Shown here: positions 1-5,537 of the stretch, piece by piece
Position numbering within the stretch: position 1 is the first letter of the stretch
Layout: each line of letters starts with the position of its first letter
NCBI GenBank assembly: GCA_045660265.1
Contig: JAZRDM010000018.1
Location: 1-7,003, forward strand
Origin: Scatosoma sp045660265
Lineage (GTDB): Bacteria; Bacillota; Clostridia; Christensenellales; Borkfalkiaceae
DNA length: 7,003 bases
Reading direction: 5' to 3'
Translations under genes and position numbers: made by a program
Notes under the pieces: generated by a model
Databases searched by the model: none
What the model saw: only the letters and a program-made list of their open reading frames with translations
What the model was told of the DNA's origin: nothing

Positions 1-162
1 GTGAAATACGGCGCAATACTTTGTCAGCGTGCGTTTTCCCTCGCTCGTTTACGCATAGTAAACGTCCCGTCGGGAAAGCCGCGTCTTCCGCTTCTTGCTT
101 GCGTTTGAAAAGGGTAAGATGAAGTGCTGGTGAAATACGGCGCAATACTTTGTCAGCGTGCG
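1..162. repeat. Direct repeat pair (33 bp, 129-bp period) with nested inverted repeats
   Basis: An identical 33-bp sequence beginning gtgaaatacggcgcaatact lies at 1-33 and again at 130-162. After the first copy comes a nested inverted repeat: tttccc (35-40) with gggaaa (72-77), enclosing cgtttac (46-52) with gtaaacg (58-64) around a 5-nt loop. The second copy is followed by different sequence, so the unit is not a full tandem duplication. The + strand frame from base 1 stays open to a stop at 106-108, but it has no ribosome binding site and no recognisable domain. I read the stretch as an intergenic repeated element, possibly the edge of a dispersed family. That it occurs elsewhere in the genome is inference. 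Confidence 0.6.
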
Positions 163-260
163 GCTGTAAAAAAGCAAAGCGTGAAAAATTGTTTTGGCTT
201 GTTTGCTGAGCGGGAAAAGTTGCGTTGCGGGTAGGTATAAAATTAAAAAGCTTTGGATAT

Positions 261-295
261 AATTCCTTCCGATTGGATTCGGGAGGAATTTTTTT
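261..295 (+). terminator. Terminator-like hairpin overlapping the next gene's ribosome binding site
   Basis: aattccttccga (261-272) pairs with tcgggaggaatt (279-290), 12 bp with one G-U pair and a 6-nt loop. Seven T follow at 289-295. It looks like an intrinsic terminator for a unit entering from the left. The 3' arm contains GGGAGG (281-286), which sits at proper distance from the GTG at 296, so the hairpin may also hide the ribosome binding site of that gene. Confidence 0.65.
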
Positions 296-736
296 GTGCG
301 GTATGGGGTAACGGCGTGTTTAAAAAGCTGGGCGGCGGTAGCGCTTGCTGTGTTGATAGTTGGGGTAGGCATGCTGTTTAAGGGCTCGGCATTGTCAAAA
401 ATTGACGGGGAGCGGACATATTATTTGCATTCCGCGTCCTCGTGGGCGAGCTGTAAATCTGAATTGGATTTATTAGACCTTCCGTTTGTGAAGGGGGAAA
501 GTGTGTCGGTAACGGTGGCGGACGGTGTAAATTTTGCGCAGGGGATTATACAAACGTATGAGGCGGAAGTGTTGTTTGTGGAAGAAACGGCGGACGCGGT
601 TTCGTATTATTGTTTTTCACCGAATATTTCAAACTGTATTTCTTTAAACGGAAGAGCGGTGAATTTGCATATTGCCGTCGCGGTGCAAAGAGAGTCGGTT
701 GTAGTAGGGACGCCCATTATTTTCGGCGGATTTTAA
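296..736 (+). CDS. Membrane-anchored protein of unknown function upstream of spoIIQ
   Basis: A 146-residue protein that I cannot name with confidence. The GTG start at 296 is chosen because GGGAGG (281-286) precedes it by 9 nt; no better start exists before the membrane segment. Residues about 12-28 form one hydrophobic helix, so the remainder probably faces the outside of the cell. The body (about 36-146) is a compact alpha/beta-looking domain with aromatic runs such as RTYYLHSASSW (40-50) and SYYCFSP (103-109), ending in GTPIIFGGF. Position just upstream of spoIIQ recalls the ywmB-murA-spoIID-spoIIQ neighbourhood of bacilli, and the protein could be a short YwmB-like member, but this is a guess from context. 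It is separated from spoIIQ by 103 nt containing a possible sigma-F promoter, so the two need not be co-expressed. Confidence 0.7.
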   Translation: MRYGVTACLKSWAAVALAVLIVGVGMLFKGSALSKIDGERTYYLHSASSWASCKSELDLLDLPFVKGESVSVTVADGVNFAQGIIQTYEAEVLFVEETADAVSYYCFSPNISNCISLNGRAVNLHIAVAVQRESVVVGTPIIFGGF

Positions 737-779
737 GAAATTTTAAAATGTTTTTTATGGCTCGCTTATAAGATTGTTT

Positions 780-810
780 GTATAAAATTTCAAAAGACGG
801 GGAATGATTT
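780..810 (+). promoter_or_regulatory. Candidate sigma-F (forespore) promoter of spoIIQ
   Basis: GTATA at 780-784 fits the sigma-F -35 consensus GYWTA. After a 16-nt spacer, GGAATGATTT (801-810) matches the -10 consensus GGnnAnAHTR at 6 of 8 specified positions (mismatches at positions 5 and 10). The start of transcription would fall near 817, just ahead of the GGAGG at 829-833. No good sigma-A pair is visible here. The assignment rests on consensus recall and on spoIIQ being sigma-F dependent in other spore formers. Confidence 0.4.
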
Positions 811-839
811 ACATACAACATATTTGTCGGAGGATTAAA

Positions 840-1517
840 ATGAAAGATAAACACAACAAAAATCAAAGAAATTGGGCAGAGCTTCTGAAGGATAAGAGGT
901 TTTATTATTCTTTGCTTGCGGGCGGGGTAGCAGTACTTGCGATTGTATTTGTGGCGACGATTGCCGCGGTAAGCAAACAGGAAGAGCCAACTTTGGATGA
1001 GGGGAACTCTTCACAGTCGCAGTTGCCCCCGAGCCAAGAAGGGAATAATTCGGCGGATGGGAATGATGGCTCTTTAGATGGTAATCAGCCTGTAGATGCG
1101 CCGCAAGGTATGACGTTGCCTGTGGTAAATGGTACGCTGAGCAATGATTATGGGTTTTTCTATAATCAAACCTTGAATTCGTATTATGAACACGAAGGCA
1201 TTGACTTTGCCGCAAGCGTAGGTACGGAGGTTTTTGCTGCGCAAGACGGGACGGTGGAAGGCGTTTTCACGGGGGACGTGTTGACGGGGACGGAAATTGT
1301 TATTGACCACGGCGACGGCGTGAAAACGGTATACCATTTTGTACAAGCAGTCGAAGGGTTATCTGCCGGTGATAAAGTAGAACGAGGAGAAGTGATTGCG
1401 ACGGTTGCTGAGGCGAACGGCGCGGAATATAAGGATGGGGCGCATTTGCATTTTGAGATTTTACAAAACGGTAAAAACGTTGACCCTGCGTCGCATTTGG
1501 ATTTGAATGAAAAGTAA
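840..1517 (+). CDS. spoIIQ: SpoIIQ-like stage II sporulation protein, M23 (LytM) peptidase fold
   Basis: 225 residues. The ATG at 840 is preferred over an in-frame ATG at 804 because GGAGG (829-833) lies 6 nt before it. Residues 1-21 are charged and cytoplasmic, about 22-43 is one membrane helix, 45-90 is a low-complexity linker rich in Ser, Asn, Gln and Asp, and about 92-220 is an M23 domain. Metal-ligand motifs look intact: HEGID (H118, D122) and HLHFE (H202, H204), with H166 in YHF as a likely catalytic histidine. In spore formers SpoIIQ sits in the forespore membrane and binds SpoIIIAH of the mother cell, supporting engulfment and the intercellular channel. B. subtilis SpoIIQ has lost a zinc ligand, whereas clostridial homologues keep it, and this one follows the clostridial pattern. 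The single N-terminal helix, linker and size fit SpoIIQ well. A general cell-wall M23 endopeptidase remains the alternative. Confidence 0.85.
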   Translation: MKDKHNKNQRNWAELLKDKRFYYSLLAGGVAVLAIVFVATIAAVSKQEEPTLDEGNSSQSQLPPSQEGNNSADGNDGSLDGNQPVDAPQGMTLPVVNGTLSNDYGFFYNQTLNSYYEHEGIDFAASVGTEVFAAQDGTVEGVFTGDVLTGTEIVIDHGDGVKTVYHFVQAVEGLSAGDKVERGEVIATVAEANGAEYKDGAHLHFEILQNGKNVDPASHLDLNEK

Positions 1518-1521
1518 AAAT

Positions 1522-1554
1522 AAACCGCTTTTGCGCGCAAGGCAAAAGCGGTTT
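1522..1554. terminator. Bidirectional terminator between convergent genes
   Basis: aaaccgcttttgc (1522-1534) and gcaaaagcggttt (1542-1554) form a perfect 13-bp stem with a 7-nt loop. It begins 4 nt after the spoIIQ stop and touches the stop of the minus-strand regulator. The T-run is better on the minus strand (TTTATTTTT) than on the plus strand (TTTT then A-rich), but it probably serves both genes. Confidence 0.85.
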
Positions 1555-1763
1555 TAAAATTCTTCTTCTAATAAGTGCTCTAATGAAACGTCGAAATAAT
1601 GGGCGATATTTACGAGTGTATCTAAATCGGGCTCTCGGCTGCCGCTCTCCCAAAAACTGATGGTTTGATTGCAGACGTTGAAAATTTCTCCTAAACTTCG
1701 TTGAGATAAGCCCTTTTCTAAACGTAATTCTTTTAAGCGTTTTCCAAATATATTGTTTTTCAT
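1554..1763 (-). CDS. Small XRE-family (Cro/CI-type) helix-turn-helix repressor
   Basis: 69 residues, essentially a lone HTH_3 domain. KRLKELRLEKGLSQRSLGE (residues 8-26) gives helices 1-2, NVCNQTISFWESGSREPD (29-46) is the recognition helix with the typical IS.WE.G.R.PD signature, and LDTLVNIAHYFDVSLEHLL (47-65) closes the five-helix bundle. It has no effector domain. The ATG at 1763 is the only sensible start. Its ribosome binding site is weak (AAGG ending about 2 nt before the ATG), and a TAAAAT box at 1775-1770 would give a nearly leaderless mRNA. The gene is divergent from a two-TM SHOCT protein, and the shared intergenic region holds two palindromes, the usual arrangement for an XRE protein that represses its neighbour and itself. 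The DNA-binding role is secure. The target assignment is inferred from the layout. Confidence 0.92.
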   Translation of the reverse strand: MKNNIFGKRLKELRLEKGLSQRSLGEIFNVCNQTISFWESGSREPDLDTLVNIAHYFDVSLEHLLEEEF

Positions 1764-1775
1764 AACCTTATTTTA

Positions 1776-1788
1776 CTACAAAATGTAG
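1776..1788. promoter_or_regulatory. Operator half of a pair: ctaca-aaa-tgtag (site 1)
   Basis: A 13-bp perfect palindrome 12 bp upstream of the XRE start codon. Its core is identical to that of site 2 and the centres are 29 bp apart. It overlaps any plausible promoter for the minus-strand regulator, so occupancy should give autorepression. Confidence 0.7.
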
Positions 1789-1796
1789 GATTTTAG

Positions 1797-1825
1797 TTGA
1801 CTTCCTACAAAATGTAGGATATAAT
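1797..1825 (+). promoter_or_regulatory. Sigma-A promoter with a 17-bp operator filling its spacer (site 2)
   Basis: TTGACT (1797-1802) and consensus TATAAT (1820-1825) are separated by exactly 17 bp. That spacer (1803-1819) is the perfect palindrome tcctacaaaatgtagga. A dimer bound there would directly block RNA polymerase. It drives the SHOCT-domain gene at 1855. The obvious binding protein is the adjacent XRE repressor. Confidence 0.85.
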
Positions 1826-1854
1826 AGAGGTACAAAATTATTTTGGAGGCTACT

Positions 1855-2535
1855 ATGGAAGAAATTTTGATTAAAAGTGAACTTGACAAAAAGTGGAAAA
1901 ACATTTTGTTTTATTCAATGATTGTGTTTTTAGCGCTTGCGGTTTTGTGTTTGTTAATTCAATTTTCCGCGTGGGGTGCGGATGATAACAAATACGTTCG
2001 GGTGTATGGTTACACTTTTAAGGGCGGAACATCTGCGTTTGATGAATACGTAGAGAAAGGATATTCGATTCGATATTATACTAATTTCTGGTCGTTTGCT
2101 TGGATTTATTTGTGTTTCTCCTTTACGTTGTTTGGCTTGATTTCAACGCTTATTTATTTCGCATTTACAAAAAGCGAACTGATTGTTTCGAATATGAACG
2201 TAAAAGGGAAAAGTTTGTTTGGGAAAGAAGTAGCGTTGCCTTTGTACATGGTTTCGGCTTATTCGACGAGAAGTTTATTCTCGACCATTGCGGTGGCGAC
2301 TGCATCTGGATTTACTAAGTTTTACTTGATTTCGAATTATAAAGAAATCGGTGAAGTGTTGACGGGGCTTTTGAATGACAGACAAAAGAATACCGAAGTG
2401 GTATCTGCGCCTGTAATTCAAGCACAAAGCGGAAATTCGGTTAGCGAACTCAAAGAATTAAAAGACTTGCTGGACGCGGGTGTGATTACGAAAGAGGAAT
2501 TCGACGCGAAGAAAAAACAAGTTTTAGGTTTGTAA
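1855..2535 (+). CDS. Two-TM membrane protein with PH-like region and C-terminal SHOCT domain
   Basis: 226 residues. The ATG at 1855 follows GGAGG (1845-1849) with 5-nt spacing; an upstream TTG at 1843 would overlap that site and is rejected. Hydrophobic helices at about 17-38 and 80-104 flank a roughly 40-residue polar loop containing YVRVYGYTF. Residues about 107-174, starting SELIVSNMNVKGKSLFGKE, resemble the bacterial PH (bPH/YdbT-like) beta-rich pattern in which a short protein reports on its own expression as a membrane-peripheral domain; this part is the less certain one. Residues about 196-224 (ELKELKDLLDAGVITKEEF, then DAKKKQVLG) are a textbook SHOCT domain, a short module found at the C-termini of many proteins and thought to mediate oligomerisation. 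The gene has a strong promoter occluded by an XRE-type operator. The biological role is unknown, and induction presumably depends on whatever releases the neighbouring repressor. Confidence 0.85.
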   Translation: MEEILIKSELDKKWKNILFYSMIVFLALAVLCLLIQFSAWGADDNKYVRVYGYTFKGGTSAFDEYVEKGYSIRYYTNFWSFAWIYLCFSFTLFGLISTLIYFAFTKSELIVSNMNVKGKSLFGKEVALPLYMVSAYSTRSLFSTIAVATASGFTKFYLISNYKEIGEVLTGLLNDRQKNTEVVSAPVIQAQSGNSVSELKELKDLLDAGVITKEEFDAKKKQVLGL

Positions 2536-2553
2536 TTTACATAGCTGGTTTAG

Positions 2554-2583
2554 AAAAGAGTCTGTTTGCGCAGGCTCTTTTTT
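2554..2583 (+). terminator. Intrinsic terminator after the SHOCT gene
   Basis: An 11-bp stem (2554-2564 with 2571-2581, one G-U pair) and a 6-nt loop run into a T-tract ending at 2583. It lies 18 nt after the stop codon. Confidence 0.85.
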
Positions 2584-2639
2584 CATATTTTGACGAGCGT
2601 ACGCATACAATAAATAGAAAAATTGCGTGCGAGGTGAGT

Positions 2640-4091
2640 ATGAAAAAAGGGGCGGTATTGTTGGCGGCGGTGATGCTTTTAAGCGGGGTGGGATTTTTAT
2701 CGGCATGCGACAAGGAAGAAAAGGTTTCATGCAGGTATGATTTGAACGTGGAATATTCGCCCCAGACAGCAACGGTATCGGGAACGGTAAAGCTGACGTT
2801 TACCAACGTTTACGACCAAGAGATTTCGGCGTTGAAATTTCAGCTTTATCCAAATGCCTACCGGGAAAACGCTTTGTATAGAGCGGTGTCGAAAACGTAT
2901 GAAGAAGCGGCGTATTACGAGGGGGAAAGTTATGGGGGGATTTCAATTTCTTCTGTGAACGGGGCAAAGTCTTTTGAAATTTCGGGCGAGGATGAAAATA
3001 TTTTGGTTGCGTATTTAGAGGAAAGCTTGTTTCCGAATGACAGTGTTACACTGGATATTTGTTTTTTGACGGAGCTAGCGTCGGTGAAGCATAGGACGGG
3101 CGTGGGGGAACGGAGTGTTAATCTAGGGTATTTTTACCCTATTCTGTGCGGTTGGAGAGATGGCGGATTTTATGAAACTGTGTATGATTTTATCGGCGAT
3201 CCTTTTTATCACGATTGTGCGGAATATAACCTTTCTTTGACGATTCCCAAAGAGTACGTGGTGGCGAGCGGTTGTGTTGTAAACGAGGAAAAGGCTTTAG
3301 AAAGTAAAAAAAAGTATAGTATGTCTACAAAAAATGCCAGAGAAATTGCTTTTTGTTTGAGTAAAGAATATGAAAAGGCGGTTTGTGAGGTAGATGGGGT
3401 GGCGTTGGCGTATTACGCTTTTGATGCGCAAACAGCGATAGATGGCTTGGAAGTGGTAAAGAAAGCGTTTTCTCTTTATCAAGATAAATTTGGGCAATAT
3501 GCTTACGAGACGCTTGTAATCGCGCAGACGGAGTTTTGTTTGGGCGGAATGGAATATTCGGGCTTTGGCATTGTAGGGGATACGTTAACGCGGGAAGAGA
3601 CGGTGCGCGCAATCGCGCATGAAACCGCGCACCAGTGGTGGTATGCGGCGGTGGGAAGCAATCAGCTTGATGAGGCTTGGCAGGACGAGGGGTTGGCGGA
3701 GTATTCTTGCGCTCTTTTTTATGAAGCGTATCCTGAGTATAACGTTGGTTACGCGGAGTTTGTGGAGAAGACATTGAAAGAATATCGATTATACGCAGAC
3801 GTATATGGGCAGGCACTGGGACAATGGGATACGCGGATGAGCAGAAGTTTAAAAGAGTATTTAAGCGAGTATGAGTATCGCGCGGTGGCGTATGATAAAA
3901 GCGTGGTGATGTGGGATTGCTTGCGGAAAAGTGTGGGTGATAAAAAGTTTTTTGCGGCGCTGAAAAGATATTATAAGGAGAATACCTATAAAATGGCGGG
4001 CGTGGGGGATTTGGTAGGCGCGTTTGAAAAGTGCGGTATGGACGTCGCAGGATTTTTTGACGGATTTTTAAGCGGAAAGGGGATTGTATAA
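2640..4091 (+). CDS. M1-family zinc metallopeptidase lipoprotein
   Basis: 483 residues. The ATG at 2640 is preceded by GAGGTGA (2631-2637), and an in-frame GTG at 2634 lies inside that site. The N-terminus is a lipoprotein signal peptide with lipobox LSAC, so C23 should be lipidated and the enzyme held outside the cytoplasmic membrane. Residues about 33-240 form the beta-rich N-terminal M1 domain. The catalytic domain carries GGMEY (302-306, the GxMEN exopeptidase motif with Tyr for Asn), HETAH (327-331) and, after 18 residues, E350 in DEGLAEY, which together make the zinc site. Y418 in AVAYDKSVVMW is the likely transition-state tyrosine. The family removes N-terminal residues from peptides. 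At 483 residues it lacks the large C-terminal helical domain of PepN-type enzymes and resembles the short bacterial M1 group. Flanking terminators suggest a monocistronic unit. The true substrate cannot be told from sequence. Confidence 0.93.
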   Translation: MKKGAVLLAAVMLLSGVGFLSACDKEEKVSCRYDLNVEYSPQTATVSGTVKLTFTNVYDQEISALKFQLYPNAYRENALYRAVSKTYEEAAYYEGESYGGISISSVNGAKSFEISGEDENILVAYLEESLFPNDSVTLDICFLTELASVKHRTGVGERSVNLGYFYPILCGWRDGGFYETVYDFIGDPFYHDCAEYNLSLTIPKEYVVASGCVVNEEKALESKKKYSMSTKNAREIAFCLSKEYEKAVCEVDGVALAYYAFDAQTAIDGLEVVKKAFSLYQDKFGQYAYETLVIAQTEFCLGGMEYSGFGIVGDTLTREETVRAIAHETAHQWWYAAVGSNQLDEAWQDEGLAEYSCALFYEAYPEYNVGYAEFVEKTLKEYRLYADVYGQALGQWDTRMSRSLKEYLSEYEYRAVAYDKSVVMWDCLRKSVGDKKFFAALKRYYKENTYKMAGVGDLVGAFEKCGMDVAGFFDGFLSGKGIV

Positions 4092-4095
4092 AAAA

Positions 4096-4129
4096 GAAAA
4101 GGCGGGCGTGAGAGCGGCTCGCTTTTTTT
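4096..4129 (+). terminator. Intrinsic terminator after the M1 peptidase gene
   Basis: An A-rich, GC-cored 5' arm (4097-4107, one bulged G) pairs with ggctcgctttt, followed by a T-run to 4129. It begins 5 nt after the stop codon. Confidence 0.75.
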
Positions 4130-4207
4130 ATCGGTTGGTGAGGTGGGGAATGTTGGCGTTGTTGGGAAATTCTTGAAAATTTTTTAATTTTTTTTTGCGG
4201 TAAACAC

Positions 4208-4236
4208 TTGCCAAATTGAAAAAGTTGGCGTATAAT
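4208..4236 (+). promoter_or_regulatory. Sigma-A promoter of the corA leader
   Basis: TTGCCA (4208-4213), a 17-bp spacer and consensus TATAAT (4231-4236). A long A/T tract at about 4172-4197 just upstream could act as an UP element. Transcription should begin near 4243, giving about 275 nt of RNA before the CorA start codon. Confidence 0.85.
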
Positions 4237-4313
4237 AAAAGGGTAGCATAGTGCAAATTGAATTTGTAATCCCAAACTATGCGGAAAGGACTCTTAGGAG
4301 CTAAGGAGAGATT

Positions 4314-4394
4314 ATGGACGCTGTCCCTAACCGAAGTAGCATGACAATCAAAGAAATTCTGCTGTGTGAGAGTTCTTTTACACAAAAGCGTTAA
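4314..4394 (+). CDS. Short upstream ORF (26 codons) in the corA leader
   Basis: ATG at 4314 preceded by AAGGAG (4303-4308) with 5-nt spacing, a good ribosome binding site. The peptide runs MDAVPNRSSM...SSFTQKR and stops with TAA at 4392-4394, inside the loop-proximal part of the 4382-4411 hairpin. It has no signal peptide, no membrane segment and no run of one amino acid such as a classical amino-acid attenuator would have. The 3' strand of the long-range helix (4367-4379) lies within its last codons, so a translating ribosome would open that helix and mask the next hairpin. The likely role is a regulatory leader peptide for the CorA gene, by analogy in logic only with the corL/mgtL leaders of Salmonella. 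A chance ORF in a structured RNA is possible. Confidence 0.5.
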   Translation: MDAVPNRSSMTIKEILLCESSFTQKR

Positions 4395-4424
4395 ATTTAA
4401 CGCGGTTTTGTAAAATGAGTACGG

Positions 4425-4453
4425 CGCACGGTGGGTTTTCCGTGCGTTTTTTT
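4425..4453 (+). terminator. Intrinsic terminator inside the corA leader
   Basis: cgcacgg (4425-4431) pairs perfectly with ccgtgcg (4440-4446) across an 8-nt loop, followed directly by seven T (4447-4453). It lies 65 nt before the CorA start and after its only visible promoter, so it must be read through for expression. Confidence 0.85.
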
Positions 4454-4518
4454 ACGCTCTTTTGCCATTGGGCGAGGGTGGAAAACGCCAAAGAGTAGTA
4501 ATTTTAAGGCGGTGCGAT

Positions 4519-5517
4519 ATGATTAGATTTTACAAGACTGAAGATTCTCGCGTACAATCCATCGACGAGTTTGCAAAGCGTTGCTGGGTGGAAATGATTA
4601 ACCCTACCGACGACGAGGTGGAAGATATTTGCGCTCTTAGCGGGATTAGCGAAGAAATGATTAAAGCTGCGCTCGACGAAGAAGAATCGGCGCGTGTGGA
4701 AACGGAAGATGGAACGACCATGTATATCGTGGATAGTCCAATGATGGTGGAAACGGAAGAGGGAGATGATACGTATACCACCATTCCTGTTGCTATTATT
4801 TATAATGAAAAATGTATTGTAACGGTTTCCTTGCATCAAAATCCCGTGTTTGCAGGGTTCCGTACGAATAGAAGCAAGGTTTCGACTTTGCAACCTGTTG
4901 GATTTGTACTGCATTTCATGTATGAAAACGTGAAGCGTTTCTCGTTTTTGCTGAAACAAATTGATAAAAAGTCCTTGCGCTTGCAGGCGGAATTGCATAA
5001 GTCAATGCGTAACCAAGAGCTTATCGAGTTGCTGGGGCTGCAAGACTCGCTTGTTTACTTCTCGACGGCGCTTTCGGCGAACTCGTCGGTGTATGGAAGA
5101 TTGTCGAGATTGGCGCCCGTGCAATCGAATGAGGATTATCAAGATTTGTACGACGACGTTATGATTGAAACGCGTCAGGCGGTGGAAATGTGTTCGATTT
5201 ACCGCGATATTTTGAAGACGACGATGGACGCGTTTAGCTCGGTTATTTCGAATAACGTGAACGACGTCGTAAAACGTTTAACGATTATTACCATTTTGGT
5301 GGCGATTCCTACCTTGATTGCAGGGCTTTTGGGGATGAACGTCGATTTGCCTTTCGGTATGGGTGTGCATGGCGATTGGGACGGCGTAGCGTTTTGGATA
5401 GTCGTTGCTGTCTGCGTTGTGCTGACGGTGCTTTGTTCTGTTCTGCTTGTGAGAATGACGGATAAGGTGAGAATTCGTACGCCAAAACAGGCGAAAAAGA
5501 AGTTTAGAAAGGATTGA
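4519..5517 (+). CDS. corA: CorA-family divalent cation (Mg2+/Co2+) transporter
   Basis: 332 residues. The ATG at 4519 is preceded by AAGGCGGTG (4506-4514), one base off the ideal; an upstream in-frame start at 4462 would reach back almost to the terminator and is rejected. Residues about 1-250 form the soluble funnel domain, with an alpha/beta part (1-130) and long stalk helices (about 135-250). TM1 spans about 254-273 and ends in the family signature GMN (272-274), the selectivity motif at the pore mouth. TM2 spans about 291-313, followed by a basic C-terminal tail (RIRTPKQAKKKFRKD). The family works as a pentamer importing Mg2+, sometimes Co2+ or Ni2+. The loop after GMN reads VDLPFGMGVHGDWDGV and lacks the acidic MPEL motif of classical CorA, as in many CorA-like proteins, so ion preference is uncertain. 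Expression appears to be gated by the upstream leader RNA. The next gene starts 20 nt downstream, so the two are probably one operon. Confidence 0.93.
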   Translation: MIRFYKTEDSRVQSIDEFAKRCWVEMINPTDDEVEDICALSGISEEMIKAALDEEESARVETEDGTTMYIVDSPMMVETEEGDDTYTTIPVAIIYNEKCIVTVSLHQNPVFAGFRTNRSKVSTLQPVGFVLHFMYENVKRFSFLLKQIDKKSLRLQAELHKSMRNQELIELLGLQDSLVYFSTALSANSSVYGRLSRLAPVQSNEDYQDLYDDVMIETRQAVEMCSIYRDILKTTMDAFSSVISNNVNDVVKRLTIITILVAIPTLIAGLLGMNVDLPFGMGVHGDWDGVAFWIVVAVCVVLTVLCSVLLVRMTDKVRIRTPKQAKKKFRKD

Positions 5518-5537
5518 TTTTTGACGAAGGAGAAGCT

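Larger units (their letters stand above)
4243..4453 (+). ncRNA. Structured leader RNA of the corA operon (candidate riboswitch or attenuator)
   Basis: Visible elements in order: a hairpin closed by gcatagt (4246-4252) and actatgc (4276-4282), with an inner caaat/atttg stem (4254-4258 with 4262-4266); a long-range helix of 13 consecutive pairs, three of them G-U, between 4284-4296 and 4367-4379; a 26-codon ORF inside and beyond that domain (4314-4394); a hairpin centred on gcgttaaatttaacgc (4388-4403) with flanking acaaaa/ttttgt pairs; and a rho-independent terminator (4425-4453). A promoter before it and a transporter gene after it make this a transcription-attenuation leader by architecture. 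I compared it from memory with M-box, yybP-ykoY, NiCo, T-box, TPP, purine and c-di-AMP consensus sequences and found no convincing match. The pairings were found by eye and no folding energies were computed. Confidence 0.7.

Noticed and set aside
1..162. CRISPR array
   Set aside because: Only two repeat copies with a 96-bp gap, an internal hairpin and no further units or cas genes.
258..263. TATAAT as the promoter of the 296 gene
   Set aside because: No -35 box at 16-18 bp spacing and no TG extension. Transcription from it would start within the hairpin.
49..372. Minus-strand open frame of 107 codons across the repeat region
   Set aside because: It runs through the direct repeat, the 261-295 hairpin and into the 296 gene, with no ribosome binding site or domain.
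2100..2318. 72-codon + strand frame inside the SHOCT gene
   Set aside because: Overlaps the real gene in another frame and has no ribosome binding site or domain.
2590..2616. TTGACG ... TAAATA promoter for the M1 peptidase
   Set aside because: The spacer is only 15 bp and both boxes are imperfect; plausible but too weak to list as a feature.
3325..4275. Long minus-strand open frame (316 codons) opposite the M1 peptidase gene
   Set aside because: Pro/His/Arg-rich low-complexity translation with no domain and no ribosome binding site. It mirrors the codon bias of the clearly real M1 gene on the other strand.
4243..4453. T-box, M-box or 6S RNA
   Set aside because: No T-box UGGN bulge or AGGGUGG..ACCGCG block, no convincing M-box core, and the 5' and 3' ends are not complementary as 6S RNA requires. 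A covariance-model search would be needed to be certain.
4504..4998. Minus-strand open frame of 164 codons opposite corA
   Set aside because: Shadow of the CorA coding strand; no recognisable protein features.
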